DNA of 64,000 nucleotides from Actinomycetes bacterium (GCA_023461275.1 JAEYMI010000081.1:1-64000), one strand, 5' to 3'; shown: positions 47,504 through 57,119, counted from the stretch's first letter. The notes: generated from the letters alone by a model not told the origin. Numbers and translations are program-made.

Positions 47504-47989
47504 TCAGGGTAGATGAGAGGCCTCGATGGTCTGCCATCGACGCAGGTTGTGGCGGGCGTCGGACAGCGCGTCGTGTGCGTCGGCCGGTGCCGACGGGAGC
47601 GCCGGGCGGCCCGAGGCCTCCCACTCCTGCCGTAGTTCTCGGGTGAACCGCGGGATCTGGCGCGGAAGGGCCGTCATCGGGCCCCACAGCTGACACAACA
47701 CCACATGGTCGTAGGCACCCACCCACGCCCACAGCTCGATCTCGCCGCCACCCTCGAGGAGGAACGCCAACAGGTCCTCCCGGATGCGTCGCCGGGACAG
47801 CCACGCCGACGACGAGGGCGAAGGCAACTTGGGCAGGACGTTGGCCCGTACCCACTCTCCGGCACGATCAGGATCGAACTCCGTCGACACCGCGTAGAAT
47901 TCACGACCGTCTTCTGCGACGACACCGATCGATACGAGGTCGATCGTCCGGCCGTCCTCGATAAACTCCGTGTCGTAGAAGAACCGCAT
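47504..47989 (-). CDS. RNase AS-like 3'-5' exoribonuclease
   Basis: A 161-aa DEDD-type exonuclease like Rv2179c of M. tuberculosis, which removes 3' adenylates from RNA. The metal residues are in FYDTEFIEDG (Asp6, Glu8), AWVGAYDH and the HDALSDARHNLRRW segment (HxxxxD). ATG 47989 is chosen: a -10-like AATACT ends 7 nt before it, implying a leaderless mRNA. The long open frame to 48829 lies antisense to the mannosyltransferase and is discarded. Gene order with aroG is conserved. Confidence 0.88.
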   Translation of the reverse strand: MRFFYDTEFIEDGRTIDLVSIGVVAEDGREFYAVSTEFDPDRAGEWVRANVLPKLPSPSSSAWLSRRRIREDLLAFLLEGGGEIELWAWVGAYDHVVLCQLWGPMTALPRQIPRFTRELRQEWEASGRPALPSAPADAHDALSDARHNLRRWQTIEASHLP

Positions 47990-48049
47990 ACTCCCCAGTA
48001 TTCCCCACCGGCCTGATCTCCCAGCCCCCGCCGAGAAGACGGAGCATTC

Positions 48050-49435
48050 ATGTTGACCCGTGTGACCCAAGCCGACGCAGTGCTGCGTCGCTGGGCCCCG
48101 TCCCGACGTGGACGGGCGGTGATCGCCGGCGGCCTGCTCGTCTCCACCGTGCTCCAGATCATCGGGGTGCCGTTCACCTCTAGTTTTGGCACCCGAACCC
48201 GGATCGATCTCGACGTGTACCGACTCGGCGCGCAGATCTGGCAGCAGGGGCAGAGCCTCTACGCGGACGGTTCCATGCCGTTCACCTCCGACGGGATCTG
48301 GCTGCCGTTCACCTACCCGCCGTTCGCCGCGCTGGGATTCGTGCCGCTCGGCGCGCTGCCGCTCGGCCTCGCCGGATTGGTGATGTCGGTGGCCACGGTC
48401 GGGCTGACCGTCGTGATCGCGCGCATCGTGCTCGACGTCTGCGACATCGGCGCGGTGTCGGATAGGTCCAATAGGTCGAACCGGTGGTGGATCGCCATGG
48501 TCATCGCCATCGGGGCGATCTGGCTCAACCCGGTGTGGATGACGCTGGGATTCGGACAGATCAACATCATCCTGGTGGCGCTGATCATGACCGATCTGTT
48601 CATCGTCGGACGCGGGCGGGCGCGAGCATTGTCGCCGGCCCGGGGACTGCTGATCGGCATCGCTGCGGCGGTGAAGCTGACCCCGCTGGTGTTCATCGCG
48701 GTGTTCATCGCGGCCCGGCAGTGGCGCGCGGCGTGCACCGCGGCGATCACCTTTGCCGGCGCAGCCGCTCTGGCCTGGGTGTGGTTGCCCGCCGACTCGT
48801 TGAACTACTGGACACACACGCTGTTCCACACCACCCGCATCGGTGATCCGGCGGGTGGGATCAACCAGAATCTGAACGCCATGTGGATTCGGTTGATCCC
48901 CGATTCCGCGGTAGCCCAGCAGGTGATGTGGGTGCTGAGCTCCCTGGCCGCCACCGCGTTGATGGTGGCAGCGGTGCGCAGTTGTCGTCCGGTCGCGGCG
49001 TTTGCCACCCTCGCTGATCCGGCGTCGGCCGAGCGCACCACTCGGGCAACCGCCGGCGTGAACGCGATGCTGACCACCTCAGCGATCGCGGTGTGGGGAC
49101 TTCTGGTCTCCCCGACGTCGTGGGCACATCACTGGGTGTGGTCCATCCCGATCATCGTCACCACTGCGATCATCGCAATCCGCAGCACATCGCGGCGCTA
49201 TCGAGTCGCCTACGGCTCGTGCACGGTGGCCGGGCTCATCATCTTCACGCTCGGCCCGTTCCAGTTCCTGCGCCCGCCCGCAGCCGGCTGGACACCGATC
49301 GATCACTTCATCGGCAACGCGTACTCCCTGTGGGGCATCGCGTTTCTCGCCGTCGTGTGGCTGTTGCCGTCACAGACCGTGATGCACCCGGTGGCCGACG
49401 ACGCGCGTGAACTCGCCGCCGTCCGACGCCCCTGA
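48050..49435 (+). CDS. GT87-family alpha-(1->2)-mannosyltransferase-like protein
   Basis: A 461-aa GT-C enzyme with about 10-11 membrane helices. The first large loop holds the family Asp in RIDLDVYRLGAQ and WLPFTYPPFAAL. The product resembles Rv2181 of M. tuberculosis, which adds alpha-1,2-mannose branches to lipomannan using polyprenyl-phosphate-mannose. GGAG precedes the ATG. An Asn/Arg/Ser stretch (DRSNRSNRW) lies in a cytoplasmic loop. It diverges from the exonuclease gene. Confidence 0.85.
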   Translation: MLTRVTQADAVLRRWAPSRRGRAVIAGGLLVSTVLQIIGVPFTSSFGTRTRIDLDVYRLGAQIWQQGQSLYADGSMPFTSDGIWLPFTYPPFAALGFVPLGALPLGLAGLVMSVATVGLTVVIARIVLDVCDIGAVSDRSNRSNRWWIAMVIAIGAIWLNPVWMTLGFGQINIILVALIMTDLFIVGRGRARALSPARGLLIGIAAAVKLTPLVFIAVFIAARQWRAACTAAITFAGAAALAWVWLPADSLNYWTHTLFHTTRIGDPAGGINQNLNAMWIRLIPDSAVAQQVMWVLSSLAATALMVAAVRSCRPVAAFATLADPASAERTTRATAGVNAMLTTSAIAVWGLLVSPTSWAHHWVWSIPIIVTTAIIAIRSTSRRYRVAYGSCTVAGLIIFTLGPFQFLRPPAAGWTPIDHFIGNAYSLWGIAFLAVVWLLPSQTVMHPVADDARELAAVRRP

Positions 49436-49480
49436 GCGGGAACCGCAGGTCCTTGATGGAACCTGAGACCCCGTGGAACC

Positions 49481-50209
49481 TCAGGCGGCGGGCTTCTCCC
49501 CGTCGTTGTGCTCCACGACGCCGGGACCGGATGCCACCGGTGCGTTCTTGAGGGTGGCGGCGTAGATGTCCACGTACTGCTGACCGGACAGCTGCATGAG
49601 CTCGTACATGACCTCGTCGGTCACGGCCCGCTCGATGAACCGGTTACCCTGCATTCCCTCATAGCGAGCGAAATCCAACGGCTTGCCGATCTTCACGGTG
49701 ATGCGCGCCGGCCGCGGGATGAAGGTGCCGGGCGGGTTGAGTTTCTCGGTGTTGATCATCGCGACCGGGATGACCGGCACACCGGTGTCCAGGGCCACGC
49801 GGGCCAGACCGGTCTTGCCTTTGTAGAGACGGCCGTCCGGTGACCGGGTGCCCTCCGGGTACATGCCCATCAGGTTGCCCGCCTCGAGTTGGCCGCGGGC
49901 GGCGTTCAAGGCGTTCTCCGCCGCGTTCGCCCCGGCCCGATCGATCGGGATCTGACCGACCGCGGTGAAGAACCACTTCTGGAACCGACCCTTGAGGCCG
50001 GTGCCGGTGAAGTACTCGCTCTTGGCGAGAAAGTAGATACGACGCGGCACCATCAGCGGCAGATAGAAGCTGTCGAGCACGGCGAGATGATTACTGGCCA
50101 GCAGCGCCGGACCGCGATCGGGCAGATTCTCCAGCCCCTCGATCTTCGGTCGTCCGACCACCCTGAGCAGGGGGCCTAACAGGATGTACTTGAACAGGTA
50201 GTACCACAT
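49481..50209 (-). CDS. 1-acyl-sn-glycerol-3-phosphate acyltransferase
   Basis: A 242-aa PlsC-family acyltransferase that makes phosphatidic acid. The catalytic HX4D motif is SNHLAVLDSFY and the substrate motif is YPEGTRSPDGRLYKGKTG. The first ~15 residues form a membrane-associated helix (WYYLFKYILLGPLL). The homologue is Rv2182c. Acyl specificity is unknown. A weak hairpin (CCTGAG/CTCAGG, 49462-49485) lies at the convergent end with the mannosyltransferase. Confidence 0.9.
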   Translation of the reverse strand: MWYYLFKYILLGPLLRVVGRPKIEGLENLPDRGPALLASNHLAVLDSFYLPLMVPRRIYFLAKSEYFTGTGLKGRFQKWFFTAVGQIPIDRAGANAAENALNAARGQLEAGNLMGMYPEGTRSPDGRLYKGKTGLARVALDTGVPVIPVAMINTEKLNPPGTFIPRPARITVKIGKPLDFARYEGMQGNRFIERAVTDEVMYELMQLSGQQYVDIYAATLKNAPVASGPGVVEHNDGEKPAA

Positions 50210-50316
50210 CGACTGCTCCGAACTCCGCCGCTGGTGATAGCCCGGTCACACACGTGCCGGATGGTCATCACGGCCACGCCCCCGGGCCGCAAGACAAAGG
50301 GTACCTGCGGCAGGGG

Positions 50317-51348
50317 CTAGGCACCGCCGGTGGCGTCGAACTCGGCTTCCGAAGGTCGGCCGTCGAGTAACCGCAGCGACGACGGGTTGCTCACGTCGGC
50401 GCGGATGTGTTGTCGGGCAACCTCTGCGGCACCGATCATTCCGGCCGATTCGCCCAGCTGGGTGCCCCGGATACGGGCCAGTTGCCGATGCCCGGCACCG
50501 GTCACCAATCGCGCGTAGTGCTCGCGGGCCTCGTCGAGGAACAGCCCCGACGCCGCGCCGACGCCGCCGGCCAACACGATGAGGTCGGGATCGAAGATGT
50601 CGGCGATCATCGCCAAGCCCTGGCCCAGCGATGCGGCGAAGGCGCCGTACGCGGCCACCGCCACAGCATCACCGTCGGCGGCGGCGCGGGCCACCCGACG
50701 GCCGGTCAGAGAGCCGGGGTCAGCGGCGACGTCGGCGGCCAATTGGCTACGTCCCCAGTCGCCGTCGGCGAGCAACTCCACCACGGTATCTACCAACGCG
50801 GTGCCACTGCAGTAGCGTTCCCAGCACCCCCGCTTGCCACAGGAGCACTGCCGCCCCTCGGGGACGATCGTCAGGTGCCCCAATTCCGGTGCGACACCGA
50901 AACTTCCACGGTAGATCTCGCCGTCGAGCAACAGGCCGGCGCCGATCCCGGTGCCGATGGCCAGCACCAAAGAGTTCTTGCCGCGCGCGGCGGCGCCGAA
51001 CCGCCATTCGGCGACCGCGGCCGCGTTCGCGTCGTGCTCGGCGACCACCGGGATGCCGACCCGGGCAGTCATATCGTCGGCGACCGACGCCTCCCGCCAC
51101 GGCAGATGTGGGGCGAACCGAACCACCCGTCGATCGGGGGTCAGAAACCCGGCGATCGCGAGGCCGACAGCTTTGACCGCCCACCTGGAGACGAGTTCAC
51201 CGACGAGCCGGTCCAGACAGTGTTCCAACGCGTTCGCCGTCGGTGGGGTCGCAGCCCGCAGAGTGTCGAGCATGGCGCCGCGTTCATCGATCACCGCGGC
51301 CCGCACGCTGGTCCCGCCGATATCGATGCCGATGGTCAAATCGCCCAT
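50317..51348 (-). CDS. ROK family sugar kinase (glucokinase-like)
   Basis: A 343-aa ROK kinase. The phosphate loop is GIDIGGTSVRAAV, the catalytic base lies in VVAEHDANAAAVAE (Asp), and the zinc site CSCGKRGCWERYCSG is intact. This pattern fits a glucokinase, though other hexoses are possible. ATG 51348 has AGGTGG 6 nt upstream and overlaps the stop of the upstream gene by one base; GTG 51351 is in frame. M. tuberculosis has no ROK gene at this place, so it is an accessory insertion relative to that genome. Confidence 0.9.
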   Translation of the reverse strand: MGDLTIGIDIGGTSVRAAVIDERGAMLDTLRAATPPTANALEHCLDRLVGELVSRWAVKAVGLAIAGFLTPDRRVVRFAPHLPWREASVADDMTARVGIPVVAEHDANAAAVAEWRFGAAARGKNSLVLAIGTGIGAGLLLDGEIYRGSFGVAPELGHLTIVPEGRQCSCGKRGCWERYCSGTALVDTVVELLADGDWGRSQLAADVAADPGSLTGRRVARAAADGDAVAVAAYGAFAASLGQGLAMIADIFDPDLIVLAGGVGAASGLFLDEAREHYARLVTGAGHRQLARIRGTQLGESAGMIGAAEVARQHIRADVSNPSSLRLLDGRPSEAEFDATGGA

Positions 51349-51827
51349 CACACACCACCTTCCGGCTCCCGCTCGGGCGCAGCATGCCGGCCGCGATCGG
51401 CGGGAACGGAGCCGGCGGACGGATCGATGCGCACCGCGATCGCCTGATACTGAGTCGCTGCCGGCTGAGCACCGGCCGGTGGGGCCGACCGCAACGCCGA
51501 GGCGATCGCCTCGAGCACCGCGATCAGCGCCGCGATCAGTCGGGCGAGCAGGTCACCGATCTCGGCCAGAAGTCCGGTCACCTCACCGGTCAGCTCAGTG
51601 ATGCTCGGACCGGTTCCGGAAGCGTCGATGGTCGAACGCTGACCGGACGAACCCTGACCGGACGAACCCTGACCGCCGGGCTCCGTCGCAGCCATCCGAC
51701 GGCCGCCGCCGAACAGGGCCGCGAGTTGATCTATCTGCGCGGCGAAACCGAGAATGAGGTCGCGGAGCGGATCGCTGACCGGGCCGGTGAATCCCGCGCC
51801 GGTCGCCGGCTCGTCGTCGGGGGTCAT
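51348..51827 (-). CDS. conserved hypothetical protein (Rv2183c-like position)
   Basis: A 159-aa protein with no known domain recognised. A Gly/Ser/Gln-rich segment (GGQGSSGQGSSGQRS) divides an N-terminal helix (DPLRDLILGFAAQIDQLAALF) from a hydrophobic amphipathic region (EVTGLLAEIGDLLARLIAAL). It has no signal peptide. It lies where Rv2183c is in M. tuberculosis, between the ArsA-like and ROK/acyltransferase genes, and is coupled to the ROK gene by a one-base overlap. Confidence 0.55.
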   Translation of the reverse strand: MTPDDEPATGAGFTGPVSDPLRDLILGFAAQIDQLAALFGGGRRMAATEPGGQGSSGQGSSGQRSTIDASGTGPSITELTGEVTGLLAEIGDLLARLIAALIAVLEAIASALRSAPPAGAQPAATQYQAIAVRIDPSAGSVPADRGRHAAPEREPEGGV

Positions 51828-51901
51828 CGTAGGGGCCGTCTCCTTTGCCGCCCGGGCGAATCCGTGCGGGTGATGACGCTACCCGTATGCCCCGTCCGAT
51901 G

Positions 51902-53098
51902 TCACCCGCGTGGCCAGAGTGCCGGGTCGGGACGGAACCGGATCGTCACCTCGGAGCCATTCCACGCAGCGTCGACGACGATGCAACGACGCAGTACCGA
52001 CGGCAATCGGACCGGATGACGGAAGCCGGAAACGGTGACCACCAGGTCGTCACCGGACCGGCCCAGTTGCAGGGTGTCGGGATCGGGTAGCCGTTGCGGC
52101 CAGGCCAGCTCGAACAGTGTCGCCGTACCAGACCCGGACACCGTGCTCACCTGGGCCGCGGCCGAGCCCAGCGGACGCCCGGAGGGCTCGGGCAGCGACA
52201 CCCGGAGCTTGCGCAGTCGCGCTGCGCGGTCGAGTGGGTCCGCGCTGAATGGCACGGTCGTGACCGGGAGCCCCGATCCGGGAGTCGTCGCATCGAGCGA
52301 TTCCGCGCCGTCGGATTCGGCGAGATGGTTGAGAAGCACTGACGCCAGCGGCAGGCCCATCAGGTCGATCGTCGCGAGCTGATGCCCCAGTAGCCGGTGC
52401 CCGCGGCGATCGGCGCCGACCACGAGGTGCACAGCGGTCGTGTGCGGGTCGGTGAGCACCTCGGCGACGTCAAGACAGTCGCGATCGATCGCCTCCACCG
52501 CAGCGGTGAGCTCGGCCAAGGCCGGTTTGTCGGCTGCCGCGGCGAGCCGACGATGCTTCGGCCACAGGCGGTTCAGCATTTGACTCAGCACTGATGCCGA
52601 GCGCAGGAAATCGAAGGGATCGGCCACCCCCGAACAGTCGACGATGAGCCGGCGCCACCGCCCACTGACCGCCTCATCACGAATTCGCTTGAGCAGCAGG
52701 AAATCATCGACTCCCGGCAGCGTCGACAACTCGCCACTGTCGATACCGGCAACGGTGTCGAGCCCGGGCAGGGTCACCTTCGTGTGCTCACGGGCCTGGT
52801 TCAGGATGCCGATGAACTCCGCCCATGACTGCTCGAGCAGCGCTACCCGATCGAGAACCAGTAGATGCAGATTCGCCGACACCGGAATCGGTTCGCCCGG
52901 ACGGCGAAAGACCCCGAGGACGTCGGCGGTCTCGGTCAGCCGGTCGACGGTGATCAGCAACGTATCGGGGTCTGGATCGGAAATCGACTGCCGGGCAGGC
53001 GAATCCATGGTCGACGAGGTTCGCCGTCGATGGGGGCGCTGCAATGCGGCCGACGTCGAGATGGCCGAGACCCCGGAACCACCCGGACCGAGGACCAT
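51902..53098 (-). CDS. ArsA/Get3-like ATPase family protein with degenerate P-loop
   Basis: A 398-aa protein in the position of Rv2184c. Its overall arrangement resembles ArsA/GET3-type SIMIBI ATPases: an N-terminal loop, a long helical middle with LTDPHTTAVHLVV and a C-terminal beta domain (RLPDPDTLQLGRSGDDLVV, FRHPVRLPSVL). The nucleotide loop reads MVLGPGGSGVSAIS with no lysine, whereas active members have GKGGVGKT, so ATP hydrolysis is doubtful. ATG 53098 is the first start after the upstream gene. It follows two SRPBCC proteins in one probable operon. Confidence 0.68.
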   Translation of the reverse strand: MVLGPGGSGVSAISTSAALQRPHRRRTSSTMDSPARQSISDPDPDTLLITVDRLTETADVLGVFRRPGEPIPVSANLHLLVLDRVALLEQSWAEFIGILNQAREHTKVTLPGLDTVAGIDSGELSTLPGVDDFLLLKRIRDEAVSGRWRRLIVDCSGVADPFDFLRSASVLSQMLNRLWPKHRRLAAAADKPALAELTAAVEAIDRDCLDVAEVLTDPHTTAVHLVVGADRRGHRLLGHQLATIDLMGLPLASVLLNHLAESDGAESLDATTPGSGLPVTTVPFSADPLDRAARLRKLRVSLPEPSGRPLGSAAAQVSTVSGSGTATLFELAWPQRLPDPDTLQLGRSGDDLVVTVSGFRHPVRLPSVLRRCIVVDAAWNGSEVTIRFRPDPALWPRG

Positions 53099-53118
53099 AT
53101 GGATGGGCGTGAGATCGA

Positions 53119-53556
53119 TCAGCCTTCGACCCTCTTCTTCAGGTCGTGAAGCGCGGTGTCGGTGATGGCTTTCTCCGCCCGACGTTTGAGCTGGCCGATC
53201 ATCGGCACCATCAGATCGACGGTCAACTCGTAGGTCACCTTGGTGGATCCGGGTACCTGCTGGCTCAGCCGGTACCTGCCCTCCTGCAGTTTCTGCAGAT
53301 CGCTGCTCACCAACGACCACGAGACCGATCGACCGCTGCTGTCCCAGTCATAGTCGAGCACGTAGGTGTCCTGCAGGACACCGGCATCCAGCACAAATCG
53401 GACTCGCCGTGCCCGTCCCTGTGGGTCGGAGTCGATGACCTCGACTTCACGGGCGGCGCTGACCCAGTCGGGATAGCGTTCGAAATCAGAGATCACCGCA
53501 AGGATCGCGTCGGCGTCTGCGCTGATCACGATGGAGCGCTCGGTATGGTCGGCCAT
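53119..53556 (-). CDS. SRPBCC (START-like) family protein, first copy
   Basis: A 145-aa helix-grip protein with a hydrophobic ligand pocket, like Rv2185c. The family start is IVISADADAILAVISDFERYPDWV, and the long C-terminal helix is GQLKRRAEKAITDTALHDLKKRV. ATG 53556 overlaps the stop of the upstream SRPBCC gene by one base, so they are coupled. Function is unknown; the neighbouring acyl-CoA ligase and lipid genes suggest a lipid ligand. Confidence 0.85.
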   Translation of the reverse strand: MADHTERSIVISADADAILAVISDFERYPDWVSAAREVEVIDSDPQGRARRVRFVLDAGVLQDTYVLDYDWDSSGRSVSWSLVSSDLQKLQEGRYRLSQQVPGSTKVTYELTVDLMVPMIGQLKRRAEKAITDTALHDLKKRVEG

Positions 53557-54005
53557 CAGCGCTCGGTGTCCGCACCGACGATCGACGACACCTCGGCTGC
53601 GACTGCCGGTCCACCGATCTCCCGGCCGCTCTCGAGACGGTCCTTCACCTCGAACGACATCACCTTGCCGGCGACGCGTTGTCGACGATTGAGCTCGGCC
53701 AGCGCATCCCACCGCTCCCGGCCGTCGTCGGGAAGCGGCACATCGGGTTCGCCGTGCATGAAGTAGTGCAGGGTGAACCCGTCCATCACACGTTCACACC
53801 AGATCTCCATCGTGCCCTTCACGGGGCCGTCGACCGACCAGCGAATACCTTGCGCGCCACGACTCTCGGTCACCACCAGGCGCAAGTCGGGCCACCATCG
53901 ACGCCACTGGGACGGGTTGTCGATCACCCCGACCACCAGTTCGGGTGCTGCCGCCACGAAGGTGTCGTCGGCAACCTGGATACTCGTCACGTCCTTTAGC
54001 TTCAC
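53556..54005 (-). CDS. SRPBCC-like protein, second copy
   Basis: A 149-aa protein matching the pattern of Rv2186c: KLKDVTSIQVADDTFVAAAP, then NPSQWRRWWPDLRLVV, and a RQRVAGKVMSFEVKDRLE helix. The fold appears to be SRPBCC but is less similar to the first copy. GTG 54005 starts the conserved part; the frame runs to 54107. It is the first gene of the SRPBCC-SRPBCC-ArsA-like run and diverges from fadD. Confidence 0.72.
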   Translation of the reverse strand: MKLKDVTSIQVADDTFVAAAPELVVGVIDNPSQWRRWWPDLRLVVTESRGAQGIRWSVDGPVKGTMEIWCERVMDGFTLHYFMHGEPDVPLPDDGRERWDALAELNRRQRVAGKVMSFEVKDRLESGREIGGPAVAAEVSSIVGADTER

Positions 54006-54163
54006 ATATCGGCCGCAGGGTCGGATAGGGTCCCACCACACCTGAGTGCCACCGAGAGGATCCAACCGATGGGATCCACTTCGACGAACCGAGGCCGGAT
54101 CCGTCACCCGCCATCACGGCGTTAGGATCGTTGGATGACGGGCGGCGTTCGAAAGGGGTCTTT

Positions 54164-55984
54164 GTGACGACCGAATTCTCTGTTCAGACGGAATTCTCTG
54201 TTCCGGCCGAGTTCTCCATTCCCGATGACGCCAATGCGACCGACATCATCTTCGACATCGCCGAGCGCACACCCGATCAGGTGGTGTTCCACGACAAGGT
54301 CGACGGGCAGTGGCAGCCGATCACGGCCGGCGAGGCGGTTGCCCGAATCGTCGCTCTGGCCAAGGGTTTGATCGCCGAGGGGATTTCGCCCGGCGATCGG
54401 GTTGCGCTGCTGTCGCGTACCCGGATCGAGTGGACGCTGATCGACTTCGCGATCTGGGCGGCCGGCGGCATCACCGTTCCGATCTATGACTCGTCGTCGG
54501 GACCGCAGATCGAGTGGATTCTGCGCGACTCCGAGGCTCGGGTGATCGTGTTGGAGGACAACGCCCATCGCGTCGCGTTCAACACCGTCGAGGGCTCGGC
54601 GGACATCACCGTCTACCAAATCGACGACGAAGCCGGACCCGGGGCCGTCGAACACCTCATCGCTGCCGGTGTCGGCGTCCACGACGACGAGGTGACCAAA
54701 CGTCGCGCCACGGTGCACGCCGCCGACCCGGCCACGTTGATCTACACCTCGGGAACCACCGGCCGGCCCAAGGGCTGCATGCTCACCCACGCCAACATGC
54801 TGTCCGAGGTGCGGGGCGTGCTGGAGAGCGATCTGCGCCTGCTGCTCAAGCCCGGGCGTCGGCTGCTGATGTTCCTGCCGATGGCGCACGTACTGGCGCG
54901 GGCGATCAACCTCGTCGCCATCGAGGCGCGCGTCGAGGTCGGCTACTTCAGTGACACCAGCAAGCTGGTGCCGGAGTTCGCCGTTTTCAAGCCGTCGCTG
55001 ATCCTCTCGGTCCCCCGGGTTTTCGAGAAGGTCTACAACAGCGCACGCAAGAACGCCGTCGACGGCGGCAAGGGCAAGATCTTCGACCTCGCCACCGACA
55101 CCGCGATCGAGTACTCGAAAGCGTTGGAACACGGCAAGATCGGTGTTTTGCTCCGGGCCCGGCACGCCCTGTTCGATCGTCTGGTCTACGCCAAGTTGCG
55201 TTCTGCGCTCGGCGGCGAATGCGAGCTGGCGATCTCCGGCGGCGCACCGCTGGGGGCACGACTCGGTCACTTCTTCCGCGGGATCGGTATCCCGGTCTTC
55301 GAGGGTTACGGCCTGACCGAGACCACCGCCGCGTTCAGCGTCAACACCCCGCACGGACACCGAGTGGGAACAGTCGGTAAACCGTTGCCCGGCAATGCGG
55401 TTGCCATCGGCGAAGACGGCGAGGTGCTGTTGAGCGGTGGCGTGGTGTTCAACGGCTACTGGAACAACCCGGACGCGACCGCGACCGCTCTGACCGACGG
55501 CTGGTTCCACACCGGTGACCTCGGTTCGGTGGATTCCGACGGCTTCATCACGATCACCGGACGTAAAAAGGAACTGATCGTCACCGCCGGCGGCAAGAAC
55601 GTCTCCCCGGCCGGCCTCGAGGACGTCATCCGCGCCGACCCGCTGGTATCCCAGGCCCTCGTCGTCGGCGACGCCAAACCGTTCATCGCCGCGCTGATCA
55701 CCATCGACCCGGAACATTTCCCGTCGTGGAAATCGGCTGCGGGCAAACCGGAGTCGGCGACGATCGCCGACCTCGTCAACGACCCCGACCTGGTGGCAGC
55801 GGTACAGGCCGCGGTCGACAAGGCCAACGAAACGGTCTCGCACGCAGAGGCGATCAAGAAGTTCCGCATCCTGCCGCTGGACTTCACCGAGGAGACCGGC
55901 GAGATGACGCCGACGCTCAAGGTGAAACGAAATGTGGTGGTGGACAAGTTCTCCGACGACATCGCCGCGATTTATTCGAAGTGA
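54164..55984 (+). CDS. FadD15-like long-chain fatty-acyl-CoA ligase
   Basis: A 606-aa AMP-forming ligase that activates fatty acids to acyl-CoA. AMP-binding motif LIYTSGTTGRPKG, then YGLTETTAAF and TGDLGSVDSDGFITITGRKK are diagnostic; the C-terminal catalytic lysine region is PTLKVKRNVVV. It is closest to FadD15 (Rv2187) by order and sequence style. GTG 54164 has AAAGGGG upstream. The N-terminus contains a small triple repeat (TEFSV, TEFSV, AEFSI) before the conserved IPDDANATD. Confidence 0.92.
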   Translation: MTTEFSVQTEFSVPAEFSIPDDANATDIIFDIAERTPDQVVFHDKVDGQWQPITAGEAVARIVALAKGLIAEGISPGDRVALLSRTRIEWTLIDFAIWAAGGITVPIYDSSSGPQIEWILRDSEARVIVLEDNAHRVAFNTVEGSADITVYQIDDEAGPGAVEHLIAAGVGVHDDEVTKRRATVHAADPATLIYTSGTTGRPKGCMLTHANMLSEVRGVLESDLRLLLKPGRRLLMFLPMAHVLARAINLVAIEARVEVGYFSDTSKLVPEFAVFKPSLILSVPRVFEKVYNSARKNAVDGGKGKIFDLATDTAIEYSKALEHGKIGVLLRARHALFDRLVYAKLRSALGGECELAISGGAPLGARLGHFFRGIGIPVFEGYGLTETTAAFSVNTPHGHRVGTVGKPLPGNAVAIGEDGEVLLSGGVVFNGYWNNPDATATALTDGWFHTGDLGSVDSDGFITITGRKKELIVTAGGKNVSPAGLEDVIRADPLVSQALVVGDAKPFIAALITIDPEHFPSWKSAAGKPESATIADLVNDPDLVAAVQAAVDKANETVSHAEAIKKFRILPLDFTEETGEMTPTLKVKRNVVVDKFSDDIAAIYSK

Positions 55985-55987
55985 CGG

Positions 55988-57112
55988 TCAGAGCAACTGC
56001 ATGAGCCGCGCGGCCATGTGTTGCCACTGCCACGATTCCACGGCAACCCGACGACCTTCGGCGCCGAGGTGACGCGCGGTCCGCGGGTCCGATAGCAGAA
56101 CCGACACCGCCGCCGCGACCGTCGGGACGTCCCGCCCGTCGACGACGGTGCCGGTGATGCCCTCACGGACGGTTTCCGGTGCGCCACCGGACAGTCCGGC
56201 CACCACGGGCACACCGGTGGCCGAGGCCTCGAGGTAGACGATCCCGAATCCCTCGACGTCCAGTCCGCCACCACGTGTGCGGGCAGGCATCGCGAAGACG
56301 TCGGCGATCGCGTGGTACGCGGGCAGGTCCTCGGCGGGAACCGAGCCGGTGAACACCACGTGCTCGGACATCTGCTCCCGTTCGGCGAGTCGGTGCAGAT
56401 CGTCGGCGTAAGGTCCGCCACCGACCACCACGAGCACCGCATCGGGCACGGTGGTCCGGATCAATGGCAGCGCCCGGATCAACGTGTCCTGGCCCTTGCG
56501 CGGCACCAACCGCGACAGGCACAGCACCGTCGGCCTGTCACCGATGCCCAGTTGCTCGCGAATCCGTTGTCGCGCTTGCGGATCGGGATGGAAACGCTCG
56601 GTGTCCACGCCGGGCGGCAGATACTCCAAGGCCGCGTCGGCACCGAAGGCCGCAGCGAACCGGCCGCGCGTGTACCGGCTGACGAAGGTCACGACGTCGG
56701 TGTGCGCGCCGATGTAACCCAGAACCTGTCGGGCGCCGGGCAGCATCGACCACCCCACCTCGTGTCCGTGGGTACTGGCGATCACCCGGCGCGCCCCGGC
56801 GCGGCGCATCGCCGGGGCCAGTACCGCCAGCGGCGCGGCCGCCCCGAACCACACGGTGTGGATGTCTTCGCTGCGGATGATCTGCGCGGCGCGGCGCGCA
56901 ACCGCCGGAGTCGGCAGCATCAGGGTCGTCGGATGCCGGAACACCCGGTAGGCCGCCTGCGCATCGAACTCGTCATGAGAACTGCCACGCCATCGCGGTG
57001 CGTAGACGACGACGTCGTCGGGCGGCAGCAGTTCCACCAGATTCTGCAGGTACGACTGGATGCCACCCGGTCGTGGCGGGAAGTCGTTGGTGACCAACAG
57101 GGTTCGGTTCAC
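55988..57112 (-). CDS. pimB: PimB' GDP-mannose-dependent phosphatidylinositol mannosyltransferase
   Basis: A 374-aa GT4 glycosyltransferase that adds the second mannose to phosphatidylinositol mannoside. The acceptor-domain start is LLVTNDFPPRPGGIQSYL, the nucleotide-sugar domain includes CLSRLVPRKGQDTLIRALP, and the EX7E segment is EGFGIVYLEASATGVPVVAG. It corresponds to Rv2188c. It converges on fadD with a 3-bp gap. Confidence 0.93.
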   Translation of the reverse strand: MNRTLLVTNDFPPRPGGIQSYLQNLVELLPPDDVVVYAPRWRGSSHDEFDAQAAYRVFRHPTTLMLPTPAVARRAAQIIRSEDIHTVWFGAAAPLAVLAPAMRRAGARRVIASTHGHEVGWSMLPGARQVLGYIGAHTDVVTFVSRYTRGRFAAAFGADAALEYLPPGVDTERFHPDPQARQRIREQLGIGDRPTVLCLSRLVPRKGQDTLIRALPLIRTTVPDAVLVVVGGGPYADDLHRLAEREQMSEHVVFTGSVPAEDLPAYHAIADVFAMPARTRGGGLDVEGFGIVYLEASATGVPVVAGLSGGAPETVREGITGTVVDGRDVPTVAAAVSVLLSDPRTARHLGAEGRRVAVESWQWQHMAARLMQLL

Positions 57113-57119
57113 GGGTGCG

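Noticed and set aside
54122..55843. 573-aa minus-strand open frame
   Set aside because: It is antisense to the fadD15-like gene and shows repeated Asp/Gly/Arg composition without motifs; the plus-strand gene has clear AMP-ligase signatures.
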